Origin: Sphingomonas yantingensis
Lineage (GTDB): Bacteria; Pseudomonadota; Alphaproteobacteria; Sphingomonadales; Sphingomonadaceae
DNA length: 64,000 nt
Assembly: GCF_014199325.1 (NCBI RefSeq)
Contig: NZ_JACIJJ010000002.1
Coordinates: 310,001-374,000, forward strand
Reading direction: 5' to 3'
Part shown: positions 24,594 to 33,428 of the stretch, piece by piece
How the letters are laid out: each line of letters opens with the position of its first letter
How positions within the stretch are numbered: position 1 is the stretch's first letter
Program-made: the position numbers and the translations under genes
Notes under the pieces: generated by a model
Told to the model about the DNA's origin: nothing
Databases searched by the model: none
What the model saw: only the letters and a program-made list of their open reading frames with translations

Positions 24594-25912
24594 AGCCGCA
24601 CGGCGGCGCGGTCGCGGCCGATCAGCGGCAGCAGCGTCGCCATGTCGGGACCGTGCGCCTGTCCGGTCAGCGCGAGGCGCAGTGGCAGGAACAGCGACTT
24701 GCCCTTGCGCCCCGTCGCCTCCTTGAGCGTCCCGGTTAGCGCGTGCCAAGGATCGCCGGTCCAGTCGATTTCGCCCGCGACGCGCGCCGCCTCGGCCAGA
24801 TAGGCGCGGTCGCCTTCTTCGATCGCGGGCGCGTCGATCGGCCCCTCGATCACCTGCCACCAGTCCTTCGCCTCGGCGACACGCGACAGGTTGGGGCGCG
24901 CCGCTTCCCAAGCCTCCGCGCCCATACCGGCGGGCAGGTGATCCGCCACCGCTGCGTGATCCAGTTGGTGCACGATCCGCGCATTGACCGCCGCCAGTTC
25001 CCCTTCGTCGAACCGCGCGGGTGCCCGGCCGAAGCGTGAAAAATCGAACGCCGCGGCAAGCGTCAGCGGATCGACCACCGGCTCCACCGGATCGCTGGTC
25101 CCGATCCGCGCGAGCAGCGCGATCAGCGCCTGCGGCTCGATGCCCTCGTCGCGGAAATGTTCGACACCCAGCGAGCCGAGCCGCTTCGACAGCTTGCCCT
25201 CGCTGCCGGTCAGCAGCGCGGCGTGCGCGAAGGTTGGCGGCGTCGCGCCGAGCGCGGCGAACATCTGCACCTGTGTCGCGGTGTTCGACACATGGTCCTC
25301 GCCGCGCACCACATGGGTCACGCCCATGTCGATATCGTCGATGACGCTGGGAAGGAGGTAGAGCCAGCTCCCGTCCGCACGCCGCACGACGGGATCGCTG
25401 ATTGCCGCTGGATCAAACCGCTGGGCCCCGCGGATCGCGTCGTCCCACTCGATCGCTGCGTCGTGATCGAGCCGGAACCGCCAGTGCGGCCGCCGCCCCT
25501 CCGCCTTGAACGCCGCGCGCTCTGCATCGGTTAGCGCCAGCGCGGCGCGGTCATAGATCGGCGGCAACCCGCGCCCCAGCAGGATCTTGCGGCGAAGGTC
25601 GAGTTCCTCGGGCGTCTCGTAACAGGGATAAAGCCGCTCCGCCGCGACCAATGCCTCGAACCGCGCCTCATATGCATCCAGCCGCGCCGATTGCCGTTCC
25701 TCGCCATCGGGATCGAGGCCCAGCCAGGCGAGGTCGCGGCGGATCGCCTCGACGAACCGTTCTTCGCTGCGCGCCGTATCGGTATCGTCGAGGCGCAGCA
25801 GGAACCGCCCGCCCGCGCCCCGCGCGAGCAACCAGTTGAGGATCGCGGTGCGCAGGTTGCCGACATGGAGCAGCCCGGTGGGGCTCGGCGCGAAACGGGT
25901 AACGACGGTCAT
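24575..25912 (-). CDS. gltX: Glutamate--tRNA ligase
   Basis: A 445-residue class I aminoacyl-tRNA synthetase that charges tRNA with glutamate. The HIGH-type motif is in FAPSPTGLLHVGNLR, the KMSKS-type motif is KLSKR, and the tRNA-contact block VSNTATQVQMF is present. Alphaproteobacteria often carry two copies, one general and one able to charge tRNA-Gln before amidotransferase action; which this is cannot be decided here. It is convergent with COQ9 with a 19-bp overlap. Confidence 0.95.
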   Translation of the reverse strand: MTVVTRFAPSPTGLLHVGNLRTAILNWLLARGAGGRFLLRLDDTDTARSEERFVEAIRRDLAWLGLDPDGEERQSARLDAYEARFEALVAAERLYPCYETPEELDLRRKILLGRGLPPIYDRAALALTDAERAAFKAEGRRPHWRFRLDHDAAIEWDDAIRGAQRFDPAAISDPVVRRADGSWLYLLPSVIDDIDMGVTHVVRGEDHVSNTATQVQMFAALGATPPTFAHAALLTGSEGKLSKRLGSLGVEHFRDEGIEPQALIALLARIGTSDPVEPVVDPLTLAAAFDFSRFGRAPARFDEGELAAVNARIVHQLDHAAVADHLPAGMGAEAWEAARPNLSRVAEAKDWWQVIEGPIDAPAIEEGDRAYLAEAARVAGEIDWTGDPWHALTGTLKEATGRKGKSLFLPLRLALTGQAHGPDMATLLPLIGRDRAAVRLQAAGG

Positions 25913-26023
25913 CCGCGCGCTCTATGCGGTAAGCGGACGATCGTCCATCGCGTCACACGTCTTTCACATTCCGCGATGCCGCTCTAAAGGGCGCGCGAGC
26001 ATCCATCATCGACAGGCGATCGC

Positions 26024-26959
26024 ATGAAACTCCTCGCGGGCAATTCGAACCATCCGCTGTCGCGCGCGATCGGCGATTATCTCGAAATCCCGCTGACCAA
26101 GGCGAATGTGCGCCGCTTCGCCGACGAGGAGATCTTCGTCGAGGTGCTGGAGAATGTCCGCGGCGAGGACGTGTTCGTGATCCAGTCGACGGCGTTCCCC
26201 GCCAACGACAACCTCATGGAACTGCTCATCATGATCGACGCGCTGAAGCGCGCGTCGGCCAAGCGGATCACCGCGGTGCTCCCCTATTTCGGCTATGCCC
26301 GCCAGGATCGGAAGCCGGGCCCGCGCACGCCGATCTCGGCGAAGCTGGTCGCCAACCTCATCACCACCGCGGGTGCCGACCGGGTGCTGTCGGTCGATCT
26401 GCACGCCGGGCAGATCCAGGGCTTCTTCGATATCCCGACCGACAATCTCTATGCCGCGCCGGTCATGTCGACCGACATCCTGACGCGGTTCGGCGACCGC
26501 AACCTGATGGTCGTGTCGCCCGACGTCGGCGGCGTGGTGCGCGCCCGTTCGCTCGCCAAGCGGCTCGACAACGCGCCGCTTGCCATCGTCGACAAGCGGC
26601 GCGAGCGGCCGGGCGAATCGGAAGTGATGAACATCATCGGCGAGGTCGAGGGCCGTTTCTGCATCCTCATCGACGATATCGTCGATTCGGCCGGCACGCT
26701 CTGCAACGCGGCCGCCGCGCTCAAGTCGGCGGGGGCCGAGGGCGTCGTCGCCTATTGCACGCATGGCGTCCTGTCGGGCGGCGCAGTGGCCCGCGTGGAG
26801 GCATCGGCGCTCGAGGAGCTGGTCATCACCGATTCGATCGGCAACCACGACGTGATCGCGGAGGCGAAGCGCATCCGCCACCTGACGATCGCGCCGCTCG
26901 TCGCCGAAGCGATCAAGCGGATCGCCGACGAGGCATCGGTGTCGAGCCTGTTCGACTGA
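26024..26959 (+). CDS. prs: Ribose-phosphate pyrophosphokinase
   Basis: A 311-residue PRPP synthase (ribose-5-phosphate plus ATP to PRPP), supplying nucleotide, histidine and tryptophan synthesis. [16 protein letters not shown], the flexible loop [23 protein letters not shown] block and the PRPP-binding loop [13 protein letters not shown] are all intact. It is full length for the class I enzyme and starts at [13 protein letters not shown]. It is monocistronic, with an inverted-repeat element immediately after the stop. Confidence 0.97.
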   Translation: MKLLAGNSNHPLSRAIGDYLEIPLTKANVRRFADEEIFVEVLENVRGEDVFVIQSTAFPANDNLMELLIMIDALKRASAKRITAVLPYFGYARQDRKPGPRTPISAKLVANLITTAGADRVLSVDLHAGQIQGFFDIPTDNLYAAPVMSTDILTRFGDRNLMVVSPDVGGVVRARSLAKRLDNAPLAIVDKRRERPGESEVMNIIGEVEGRFCILIDDIVDSAGTLCNAAAALKSAGAEGVVAYCTHGVLSGGAVARVEASALEELVITDSIGNHDVIAEAKRIRHLTIAPLVAEAIKRIADEASVSSLFD

Positions 26960-26962
26960 GGG

Positions 26963-27034
26963 GCGTCATCCCAGCGAAAGCTGGGATCGCTCGCGACTAG
27001 AGCCGAAAGCGGCCCCAGCGTTCGCTGGGGCGAC
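26963..27034. repeat. Inverted-pair palindromic element after prs
   Basis: GTCATCCCAGCGAAAGCTGG (26965-26984) folds as CCCAGC-GAAA-GCTGGG. After a 24-bp gap CCCCAGCG-TTCG-CTGGGG forms a second hairpin. It is the same architecture as the CCCCGG elements but with CCCAGC cores. It lies 4 bp after the prs stop and may act as its 3' end. Confidence 0.7.
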
Positions 27035-27054
27035 GCTCGTGTTCGGGGGCCGCC

Positions 27055-27231
27055 TTATTGATACCCGCCCTCTTCCTCGCGCTCGTGCGCAGCCTCTTCC
27101 TGCGCCTCCTCAAGCTCGCCTTCTCCGGCGTCCTCCTCGGTCGTGTGCTCGGATGTGTTCGTCTTTGTCGGATCGAGTTCGTTCACGTCGTGCTCGAAAC
27201 CGGGATCTTCCTGTTCGGGATGCTGCGCCAT
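27055..27231 (-). CDS. Small highly acidic hypothetical protein
   Basis: A 58-residue protein with 21 Asp/Glu and only two Lys/Arg. It begins MAQHPEQEDPGFEHD and ends EREEEGGYQ, with no hydrophobic segment and probably little fold. A strong AAGGAGAA site lies 6-7 nt before the ATG, which supports real translation and sets the start against a longer frame. Function is unknown. It lies downstream of a small membrane protein on the same strand. Confidence 0.6.
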   Translation of the reverse strand: MAQHPEQEDPGFEHDVNELDPTKTNTSEHTTEEDAGEGELEEAQEEAAHEREEEGGYQ

Positions 27232-27278
27232 GATCGGTTCTCCTTGGGAAGGGACAACGATCGGCGCGGCTTCCGGGC

Positions 27279-27629
27279 TCAATCGCGGTCGGCGATTTTG
27301 GACAGCGCCGAGGCGATACGCAGCAGCACGACGAGCCCCGCCGCGGCGAACCCCGCCAGCGCCGTCAGCGCATAGCTGATCGCGCGCAGCCAGCGTTCGA
27401 AGTCGCGATCGCGGGCAGGGGCGGGCGCGGTCGCAACTTGCCGGCTGGTTCGCGCGGGGACGACTTCACCCGGCGCGACCTCGACGACCGGGCCGGGCCG
27501 AGTGACGCCTGCGATCTGCGGGGTCGGGCCGGTATTTGCGGTCTCCGCAATCGCGCCGATCAGGCTCAGCGTCGCGCTCCCGCTCAGAACGAGCAGCGCG
27601 ATCCGGCCGATCGATCGGCCGACGCTCAA
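27279..27629 (-). CDS. Small membrane protein of unknown function
   Basis: A 116-residue protein read from a TTG at 27629 that overlaps the crtZ stop (TTGA), so translation is probably coupled. It has an N-terminal hydrophobic segment ([18 protein letters not shown]), a Pro/Val/Ala-rich periplasmic-type stretch, and a C-terminal membrane helix ([21 protein letters not shown]). A longer upstream frame exists but runs antisense-like through crtZ and is rejected. No family recognised. Confidence 0.6.
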   Translation of the reverse strand: MSVGRSIGRIALLVLSGSATLSLIGAIAETANTGPTPQIAGVTRPGPVVEVAPGEVVPARTSRQVATAPAPARDRDFERWLRAISYALTALAGFAAAGLVVLLRIASALSKIADRD

Positions 27630-28129
27630 GCCATCTCGCGCGGGGCGCGCACGCCCGCATTCCCGCGGCGCTTCAATTCGGCCTTCAGCTCCTCGGGCTT
27701 GGGTGCGATCAGGAAGCCGAAGCTGACCGTCCCGTCCTTCGTCTCGACCGCGTGATGCAGGCGGTGGGCGGAGACGATCCGCTTCATGTAGCGCGACTTG
27801 GGCAGGTAGCGCGACGGCACCCGGCGGTGGACGATGATGTCGTGAAAGCCGAGATAGATCGCGCCGTACGCCGCGATCCCCGCGCCGATCCAGATCGTCG
27901 CCGGATGCCAACCGGCATAGGTGCCGCCGACGAGCAGCGTGATCGACGGCGCGGCGAAGATCACGAAATACAGGTCGTTGGCTTCCCAGAAGCCAGTGCG
28001 CGGGCGGTGATGGCTCTTGTGCAGGAACCAGCCCGGTCCGTGCATGATCCAGCGATGTGCGCCGTACGCCACGCCCTCCATCACAGCGACGGTGGCGATC
28101 AGGATCAGCAGGCCAGTCAGCACGTTCAT
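27626..28129 (-). CDS. crtZ: Beta-carotene hydroxylase (CrtZ family)
   Basis: A 167-residue fatty-acid-hydroxylase-superfamily membrane enzyme. The diiron histidines lie in [30 protein letters not shown] and AHRLHH. This arrangement and length match CrtZ, which converts beta-carotene through cryptoxanthin to zeaxanthin, consistent with the yellow nostoxanthin pigments common in sphingomonads. The ATG at 28129 (MNVLTG) is taken, and one at 28138 is possible. It is divergent from sucC and coupled to the small membrane protein downstream. Confidence 0.88.
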   Translation of the reverse strand: MNVLTGLLILIATVAVMEGVAYGAHRWIMHGPGWFLHKSHHRPRTGFWEANDLYFVIFAAPSITLLVGGTYAGWHPATIWIGAGIAAYGAIYLGFHDIIVHRRVPSRYLPKSRYMKRIVSAHRLHHAVETKDGTVSFGFLIAPKPEELKAELKRRGNAGVRAPREMA

Positions 28130-28189
28130 GGCGCCCATATAGTCGGCGCGCGTGCGACTGAAAACCGGGGCGTTGGACCGTGCCCTATT

Positions 28190-28207
28190 GCAACTGAGAC
28201 GCAACTG
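28190..28207. promoter_or_regulatory. GCAACTG direct repeat in the crtZ/sucC divergent region
   Basis: GCAACTG occurs at 28190-28196 and 28201-28207, an 11-bp period typical of tandem OmpR-family response-regulator sites. It lies 61 bp before crtZ and 118 bp before sucC. Only two copies are seen, so chance is possible. Confidence 0.25.
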
Positions 28208-28324
28208 CCCGAACGATCTGGCGGCCGCGTTTCGGAGGGGGTGGATTCCGGCGCGCGGCTGTGCTTAGGGCGTCCCGTTTCGCGCCCGCGATGCGGCGCC
28301 CCTGCGAGGAAGGATACCCGCGCG

Positions 28325-29524
28325 ATGAACATTCACGAATATCAGGCGAAAGAGCTGCTGGCCAAGTTCGGCGTTCCCGTTCCCGCCGGCTTTGCCGCGC
28401 TGAGCGTCGAGGAAGCCGTCGAGGCATCGAAGAAGCTGCCCGGACCGCTCTATGTCGTGAAGGCGCAGATCCATGCCGGCGGCCGCGGCAAGGGCAAGTT
28501 CAAGGAACTGGGCCCCGACGCCAAGGGCGGCGTCCGCCTGGCCAAGACCGAGGACGAGGTTCGCGCGGCCGCGACCGACATGCTCGGCAACACGCTGGTG
28601 ACGATCCAGACCGGCGACGCGGGCAAGCAGGTCAACCGCCTTTACGTCACCGACGGCGTCGACATCGCCAAGGAATTCTACCTCGCGCTCGTCGTCGACC
28701 GTGCGACCGGCCGCATCGGCTATGTCGTCTCGACCGAGGGCGGCATGGATATCGAGACCGTGGCGCACGACACGCCGGAGAAGATCCACAGCTTCTCGGT
28801 CGATCCCGCGACCGGCTTCCAGCCGCATCACGGCCGCGCCGTCGCCGCTGCGCTCGGCCTGTCGGGCGACCTCGCCAAGCAGGCCGCGAACGTCGCCGCC
28901 AAGCTCTATGACGCGTTCCTCGGCACCGACGCCGAGCAGATCGAGATCAACCCGCTCGCCGTCACCGACGACGGCAAGCTGATGGTCCTCGATGCCAAGG
29001 TCGGCTTCGACGGCAATGCGATGTTCCGTCACAAGGACCTGATGGAACTGCGCGACACCACCGAAGAGGACGCGATGGAGCTGGAGGCGTCGAAGTACGA
29101 CCTCGCCTACATCAAGCTCGACGGCGATATCGGCTGCATGGTCAACGGCGCGGGCCTCGCCATGGCGACGATGGACATCATCAAGCTGAACGGCATGTTC
29201 CCCGCCAACTTCCTCGACGTCGGCGGCGGCGCCTCGAAGGAGAAGGTGACGGCGGCGTTCAAGATCATCCTCTCCGATCCGGCGGTGAAGGGCATTCTCG
29301 TCAACATCTTCGGCGGGATCATGAAGTGCGACATCATCGCCGACGGCATCGTCGCCGCAGCGAAGGAAGTGAACCTGTCGGTCCCGCTGGTCGTCCGTCT
29401 CGAAGGCACGAACGTCGAGCAGGGCAAGCAGATCCTCGCCAATTCGGGCCTCGCCATCGTGCCGGCGAACGACCTGGGCGATGCGGCGAAGAAGATCGTC
29501 GCCGAGGTGCAGAAGGCGGCCTGA
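28325..29524 (+). CDS. sucC: Succinate--CoA ligase, ADP-forming, beta subunit
   Basis: A 399-residue beta subunit of succinyl-CoA synthetase (TCA cycle). It begins [16 protein letters not shown]. The ATP-grasp domain has [14 protein letters not shown] and [13 protein letters not shown], and the C-terminal ligase domain has GGGASKEKV and [10 protein letters not shown]. The ATG at 28325 follows GAGGAAGG. The alpha subunit sucD, usually adjacent, is not downstream: a terminator and etfBA follow instead. This separation is notable for the locus. Confidence 0.97.
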   Translation: MNIHEYQAKELLAKFGVPVPAGFAALSVEEAVEASKKLPGPLYVVKAQIHAGGRGKGKFKELGPDAKGGVRLAKTEDEVRAAATDMLGNTLVTIQTGDAGKQVNRLYVTDGVDIAKEFYLALVVDRATGRIGYVVSTEGGMDIETVAHDTPEKIHSFSVDPATGFQPHHGRAVAAALGLSGDLAKQAANVAAKLYDAFLGTDAEQIEINPLAVTDDGKLMVLDAKVGFDGNAMFRHKDLMELRDTTEEDAMELEASKYDLAYIKLDGDIGCMVNGAGLAMATMDIIKLNGMFPANFLDVGGGASKEKVTAAFKIILSDPAVKGILVNIFGGIMKCDIIADGIVAAAKEVNLSVPLVVRLEGTNVEQGKQILANSGLAIVPANDLGDAAKKIVAEVQKAA

Positions 29525-29551
29525 ACCCTTCTGCCCGAATCGCGTTGAACG

Positions 29552-29587
29552 GGGGCTGGGGCGGCGACGCCCCGGCCCCTTTCGTTT
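29552..29587 (+). terminator. Rho-independent terminator of sucC
   Basis: GGGGCTGGGGCG (29552-29563) pairs with CGCCCCGGCCCC (29568-29579) over a GCGA loop, 12 bp with one G-T wobble, followed by TTTCGTTT. It lies 27 bp after the sucC stop and isolates sucC from etfB. Confidence 0.85.
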
Positions 29588-29701
29588 GACGCTACGGCAA
29601 CCCGGTCCAGCCGTACCGGACTTGCGAAACGGCGTCGGAATGGCCAGAAACGGTCGTAACCCGAAACTCGAAAACACGTATTTCAGGAAGTGGAGCCACC
29701 G

Positions 29702-30451
29702 GTGAAAGTCATCGTGCCCGTCAAGCGCGTGCTTGACTACAACGTGAAGCCGCGGGTGAAGGCGGACGGGTCGGGCGTCGACCTAGCCAACGTCAAGATG
29801 AGCATGAACCCGTTCGACGAGATCGCGGTCGAGGAAGCGATCCGCCTGAAGGAAAAGGGCGTCGTGAGTGAAATCGTCGCGGTGTCGATCGGTGTTCCCA
29901 AGGCGCAGGACACGCTGCGCACCGCGCTTGCCATGGGTGCCGACCGCGCGATCCTGGTGACGGCCGAGACCGAGGTAGAGCCGCTCGCCGTCGCCAAGAT
30001 CCTCAAGGCGATCGTCGACGAGGAAGCGCCGCAGTTGGTCATCCTCGGCAAGCAGGCGATCGACGACGATTCGAACCAGACCGGCCAGATGCTCGCCGCG
30101 CTGACCGGGTGGGCGCAGGGCACCTTCGCCAGCAAGGTCGAGGTCGAAGGCGACACGGCCAAGGTCACGCGCGAGGTCGATGGCGGGCTGGAGACGGTGA
30201 GCCTCAAGCTCCCCGCGATCGTCACCACCGACCTTCGCCTCAACGAGCCGCGCTATGCGACGCTGCCGAACATCATGAAGGCCAAGTCCAAGCCGCTCGC
30301 GACCAAGACGCCCGCCGACTACGGCGTCGACATCGCCCCGCGCCTGACGATCGTCTCGGTCGCCGAGCCCGCCAAGCGCCAGGCCGGCGCCAAGGTCGCC
30401 AATGTCGACGAGCTGGTCATGAAGCTCAAGGCGATGGGCGTCGCCAAGTAA
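29702..30451 (+). CDS. etfB: Electron transfer flavoprotein subunit beta
   Basis: A 249-residue EtfB, which binds AMP and pairs with EtfA to pass electrons from acyl-CoA and other dehydrogenases to ETF-ubiquinone oxidoreductase. It starts with GTG at 29702 ([14 protein letters not shown]), and GGAAGTGGAG lies upstream. The adenine-nucleotide region around [14 protein letters not shown] and the recognition loop are intact. etfA begins 34 bp downstream in the same operon. Confidence 0.96.
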   Translation: MKVIVPVKRVLDYNVKPRVKADGSGVDLANVKMSMNPFDEIAVEEAIRLKEKGVVSEIVAVSIGVPKAQDTLRTALAMGADRAILVTAETEVEPLAVAKILKAIVDEEAPQLVILGKQAIDDDSNQTGQMLAALTGWAQGTFASKVEVEGDTAKVTREVDGGLETVSLKLPAIVTTDLRLNEPRYATLPNIMKAKSKPLATKTPADYGVDIAPRLTIVSVAEPAKRQAGAKVANVDELVMKLKAMGVAK

Positions 30452-30485
30452 GCCTGCCGGCACAACGGATCAGAGGAACATCGAA

Positions 30486-31415
30486 ATGAAGACCTTGGTT
30501 TGGGTCGAGCATGACGGTCAGGCCGTCAAGGATGCCACGCTCTCGGCGGTAACCGCCGCGGCCAAGCTGGGCGAAGTCCACCTCCTCGTCGCGGGCGAGA
30601 ATGTCGGCGGCGTCGCCGAGGCGGCGGCGAAGATCGCTGGCGTGGACAAGGTGCACGTCGCCGACGGCGCGCCGTTCGCGCACGCGCTCGCCGAGAACGT
30701 CGCGCCGCTGGTGGCGGACCTGATGGACAGCCACGACGCGTTCGTCGCGCCGGCGACCACCACGGGCAAGAACATCGCCCCGCGCGTCGCCGCGCTGCTC
30801 GACGTGATGCAGCTGTCCGACATCCTGTCGGTCGAGGGGCCGGATACGTTCACACGGCCGATCTATGCCGGCAACGCGATCGCGACGGTCAAGACCGCCG
30901 ACAAGAAGCTCGTTGTCACCGTGCGCGGCACCGCGTTCGAGAAGGCGGCGGCCGAGGGCGGGTCGGGCACGATCGAGGCGGTCGGCGGTGGCGCGGATGC
31001 CGGCGTGTCGAGCTTCGTCGGCGCCGAGATCGCGCAGTCCTCGCGGCCCGAGCTCACCAGCGCCAAGATCATCGTCTCGGGCGGCCGGGCGCTCGGCTCG
31101 TCGGACGAGTTCCACAAGCTGATCGACCCGCTCGCCGACAAGCTCGGTGCCGGCGTCGGCGCGAGCCGTGCGGCGGTCGATGCGGGCTATGCCCCCAACG
31201 ACTATCAGGTCGGCCAGACGGGCAAGATCGTCGCCCCCGAAGTCTATGTCGCGGTCGGCATCTCGGGCGCGATCCAGCATCTGGCCGGCATGAAGGATTC
31301 GAAGGTCATCGTCGCGATCAACAAGGACGAGGACGCCCCGATCTTCCAGGTCGCCGACCTCGGCCTCGTCGGCGACCTGTTCAAGGTCGTGCCGGAACTG
31401 ACCGAAAAACTGTAA
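30486..31415 (+). CDS. etfA: Electron transfer flavoprotein subunit alpha
   Basis: A 309-residue EtfA carrying the FAD of the ETF heterodimer. The N-terminal domain begins [18 protein letters not shown]. The C-terminal FAD-binding block runs from [12 protein letters not shown] through [32 protein letters not shown] and [14 protein letters not shown]. It is full length. It is transcribed with etfB, and the gene ends against a convergent hypothetical gene, with a CCGGGAGG/CCTCCCGG hairpin at 31424-31448. Confidence 0.96.
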   Translation: MKTLVWVEHDGQAVKDATLSAVTAAAKLGEVHLLVAGENVGGVAEAAAKIAGVDKVHVADGAPFAHALAENVAPLVADLMDSHDAFVAPATTTGKNIAPRVAALLDVMQLSDILSVEGPDTFTRPIYAGNAIATVKTADKKLVVTVRGTAFEKAAAEGGSGTIEAVGGGADAGVSSFVGAEIAQSSRPELTSAKIIVSGGRALGSSDEFHKLIDPLADKLGAGVGASRAAVDAGYAPNDYQVGQTGKIVAPEVYVAVGISGAIQHLAGMKDSKVIVAINKDEDAPIFQVADLGLVGDLFKVVPELTEKL

Positions 31416-31435
31416 CTGAATGGCCGGGAGGGCGG

Positions 31436-32062
31436 TTAGTCCTCCCGGTCCTCCGGTCGTCCCGCGATCGGCGGTACCACCGGCGGCGAGACGGCGGCGA
31501 AGAATTTGCGACGCGGCCGATCGCGTTGTCTAAACGGCGCGGGTGCTTCCTCCCGCCGTTCGAGGATGGCCCTTCCGGCTTCGATGGCCAAATCCATGAC
31601 GCGCGCTTCGCTACGGATCGTCTCGATCATCTCACTCGCGGGCGCGATGCCGAAACTGACGCCGGGACGAAAAATCAGCACCTCTGTCGATGATTTCGCA
31701 AAATTGATGAAACGAAGAAATCGGTGGGCCTCCCTGCGGTTCAGGAGCCCGATACTCGGAATAAGCTTGTCGAACGCGGCTAAGTAGTCGTTGTTGGCGG
31801 GAATCTGGGGGAAGTAGACCTTGCGATGTCCGTCGCCGCGCCGGATGACGTCCTCAAGCTCTTGCGCGCTATTATCAAGGTGCCGTCGAACACCCCGCGC
31901 TTCGACTACATCAAGCAAGGCGGTCAACGCCCCGCGCAGTCCAGATCGGAGTGCGCGCCGTTCCCGCCAGCGCTGCGCTTGGTCCCTTGCAATCGTCAGG
32001 CCGCCACCCAACGCGACGCCTAGCAGGCTGAAGAGTGCGGCGTTGCCAGTCGAGATGTCCAT
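31436..32062 (-). CDS. Hypothetical membrane-anchored protein
   Basis: A 208-residue protein of no recognised family. An N-terminal hydrophobic segment (ALFSLLGVALGGGLTIA) is followed by a basic stretch (RDQAQRWRERRALR) and a mostly helical cytoplasmic-type region. It ends in a Pro-rich, charged tail (PPVVPPIAGRPEDRED). Base composition and codon use look less GC-rich than neighbours (for example around 31660-31720), which suggests later acquisition. A palindrome sits 14 bp before the start. Confidence 0.65.
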   Translation of the reverse strand: MDISTGNAALFSLLGVALGGGLTIARDQAQRWRERRALRSGLRGALTALLDVVEARGVRRHLDNSAQELEDVIRRGDGHRKVYFPQIPANNDYLAAFDKLIPSIGLLNRREAHRFLRFINFAKSSTEVLIFRPGVSFGIAPASEMIETIRSEARVMDLAIEAGRAILERREEAPAPFRQRDRPRRKFFAAVSPPVVPPIAGRPEDRED

Positions 32063-32075
32063 TGAGACATTGTAG

Positions 32076-32090
32076 TGCGCAAATTGCGCA
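32076..32090. promoter_or_regulatory. Perfect palindrome upstream of the 31436-32062 gene
   Basis: TGCGCAA-A-TTGCGCA has perfect 7-bp arms about a single base, 14 bp upstream of the ATG. The position suits a repressor site overlapping the promoter or translation start. No local regulator is an obvious owner. Confidence 0.4.
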
Positions 32091-32131
32091 ACTCGATGAT
32101 GAGAACGATCCGTTTCAGACTATGTCTGTGT

Positions 32132-33349
32132 TTATTGTGCGGAAGTGAACCGGTTCGGAGCTTTAACCGTCGCCAGCACTATAAAGCCCGCCAGCGCCGA
32201 CACCACCGACCCCGCCAGCACGCCTATCTTTACCTCGTCCACTAGCAGTTCGTTACCGGGGAAGGCGAGGCCGCCGATGAATAGGCTCATCGTGAACCCG
32301 ATGCCCGCGAGCATCGACACGCCCCAGATCTGACGCCAGCTGCAGTGCGGCCGCGCGGCGAAGCCGGTGTGATCGGCGACCCAGATCGCCGAGAAGATGC
32401 CGACCTGCTTGCCGACGAACAACCCTAGCAGGATGGCGAGCGGCAGCGGCTTCAGCAGCACCGCCGGCGACAGTCCCGCGAACGATACGCCTGCGTTGGC
32501 AAAGCCGAACAACGGCACGATGACGAACGCGACCGGCGTGTGCAGCTCATGCTCCAGCCGGTGGAGCGGCGAATCGACCGCATCGGGCGCGGCGGGCGAC
32601 TTGACGATCGGGATCGCCATCGCCGCCAGCACGCCCGCCACCGTCGCATGGACGCCCGAATTGAACACGAACAGCCAGAGCGGCAGCGTGAGGATCAGAT
32701 AGGGCCAGAGCGCCAGCACCCCGCGCCGGTTGAGCGCCATCATCACCGCCAGCACGCCCGCCGCCGCCGCCAGCCACCCCCAGCCGATGCCGGCGGTATA
32801 GGCGATCGCGATGACCACCACCGCGCCCATGTCGTCGACGATCGCGACCGTGGTCAGGAACAGTTTCAGCGAGGCGGGCGCCTTCTTGCCGAGCAGCGCC
32901 AGCACCCCGATCGCAAAGGCGATGTCGGTCGCCGCCGGGATCGCCCAGCCCGCGGTCAGCGCCGGGTCGCCGCGCGTCGTCGCGAGATATACGATCGCGG
33001 GCACGATCATCCCCGCCGCCGCCGCGACGACGGGTAGCCGCCGCCGCTCCCAGTTCGCCAGCCGTCCGTCGACCATCTCGCGCTTGATCTCGAGCCCGAC
33101 GAGCAGGAAGAATACCGCCATCAGCGCGTCGTTGATCCACAGATGCACCGTCATCGGCCCGTATTTGGGACTGATGACCGGGCCGGTTTCATGATGCAGC
33201 AGGTGGAAATAGGCCTCGCGCGTCGCAGGCAGGTTGGCGGCGACCAGCGCCAGCACCGCCGCGACGATCAGGACGATCCCGCCCGTCGCCTCGCTGTGCA
33301 GAAAACGCCGCAGCGCCGACGCCGAGGGTCGGACCAGCTTGACCGCCAT
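32132..33349 (-). CDS. nhaA: Na+/H+ antiporter NhaA
   Basis: A 405-residue inner-membrane antiporter that exchanges cytoplasmic Na+ for H+. Around eleven to twelve hydrophobic helices are visible. Family blocks include NDALMAVFFLLVGLEIKREM, PAATDIAFAIGVL with the conserved transport aspartate, and TTVAIVDDMGAVVVIAIAY with the paired DD. The ATG at 33349 is preceded by GGGGACGAAC. Longer frames upstream run into the divergent gene and are rejected. Confidence 0.95.
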   Translation of the reverse strand: MAVKLVRPSASALRRFLHSEATGGIVLIVAAVLALVAANLPATREAYFHLLHHETGPVISPKYGPMTVHLWINDALMAVFFLLVGLEIKREMVDGRLANWERRRLPVVAAAAGMIVPAIVYLATTRGDPALTAGWAIPAATDIAFAIGVLALLGKKAPASLKLFLTTVAIVDDMGAVVVIAIAYTAGIGWGWLAAAAGVLAVMMALNRRGVLALWPYLILTLPLWLFVFNSGVHATVAGVLAAMAIPIVKSPAAPDAVDSPLHRLEHELHTPVAFVIVPLFGFANAGVSFAGLSPAVLLKPLPLAILLGLFVGKQVGIFSAIWVADHTGFAARPHCSWRQIWGVSMLAGIGFTMSLFIGGLAFPGNELLVDEVKIGVLAGSVVSALAGFIVLATVKAPNRFTSAQ

Positions 33350-33428
33350 TGTTCGTCCCCTTTGTTCGGCCTGCTTACCCGTCCCTATGCACTGGTCGTC
33401 GTGCGGCAAAGCCCCTAACGGTCGACAC

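Noticed and set aside
32116..32128. CAGAC-TAT-GTCTG hairpin after nhaA
   Set aside because: Only a 5-bp stem, with no T-run on the nhaA strand. It is too weak to call a terminator.
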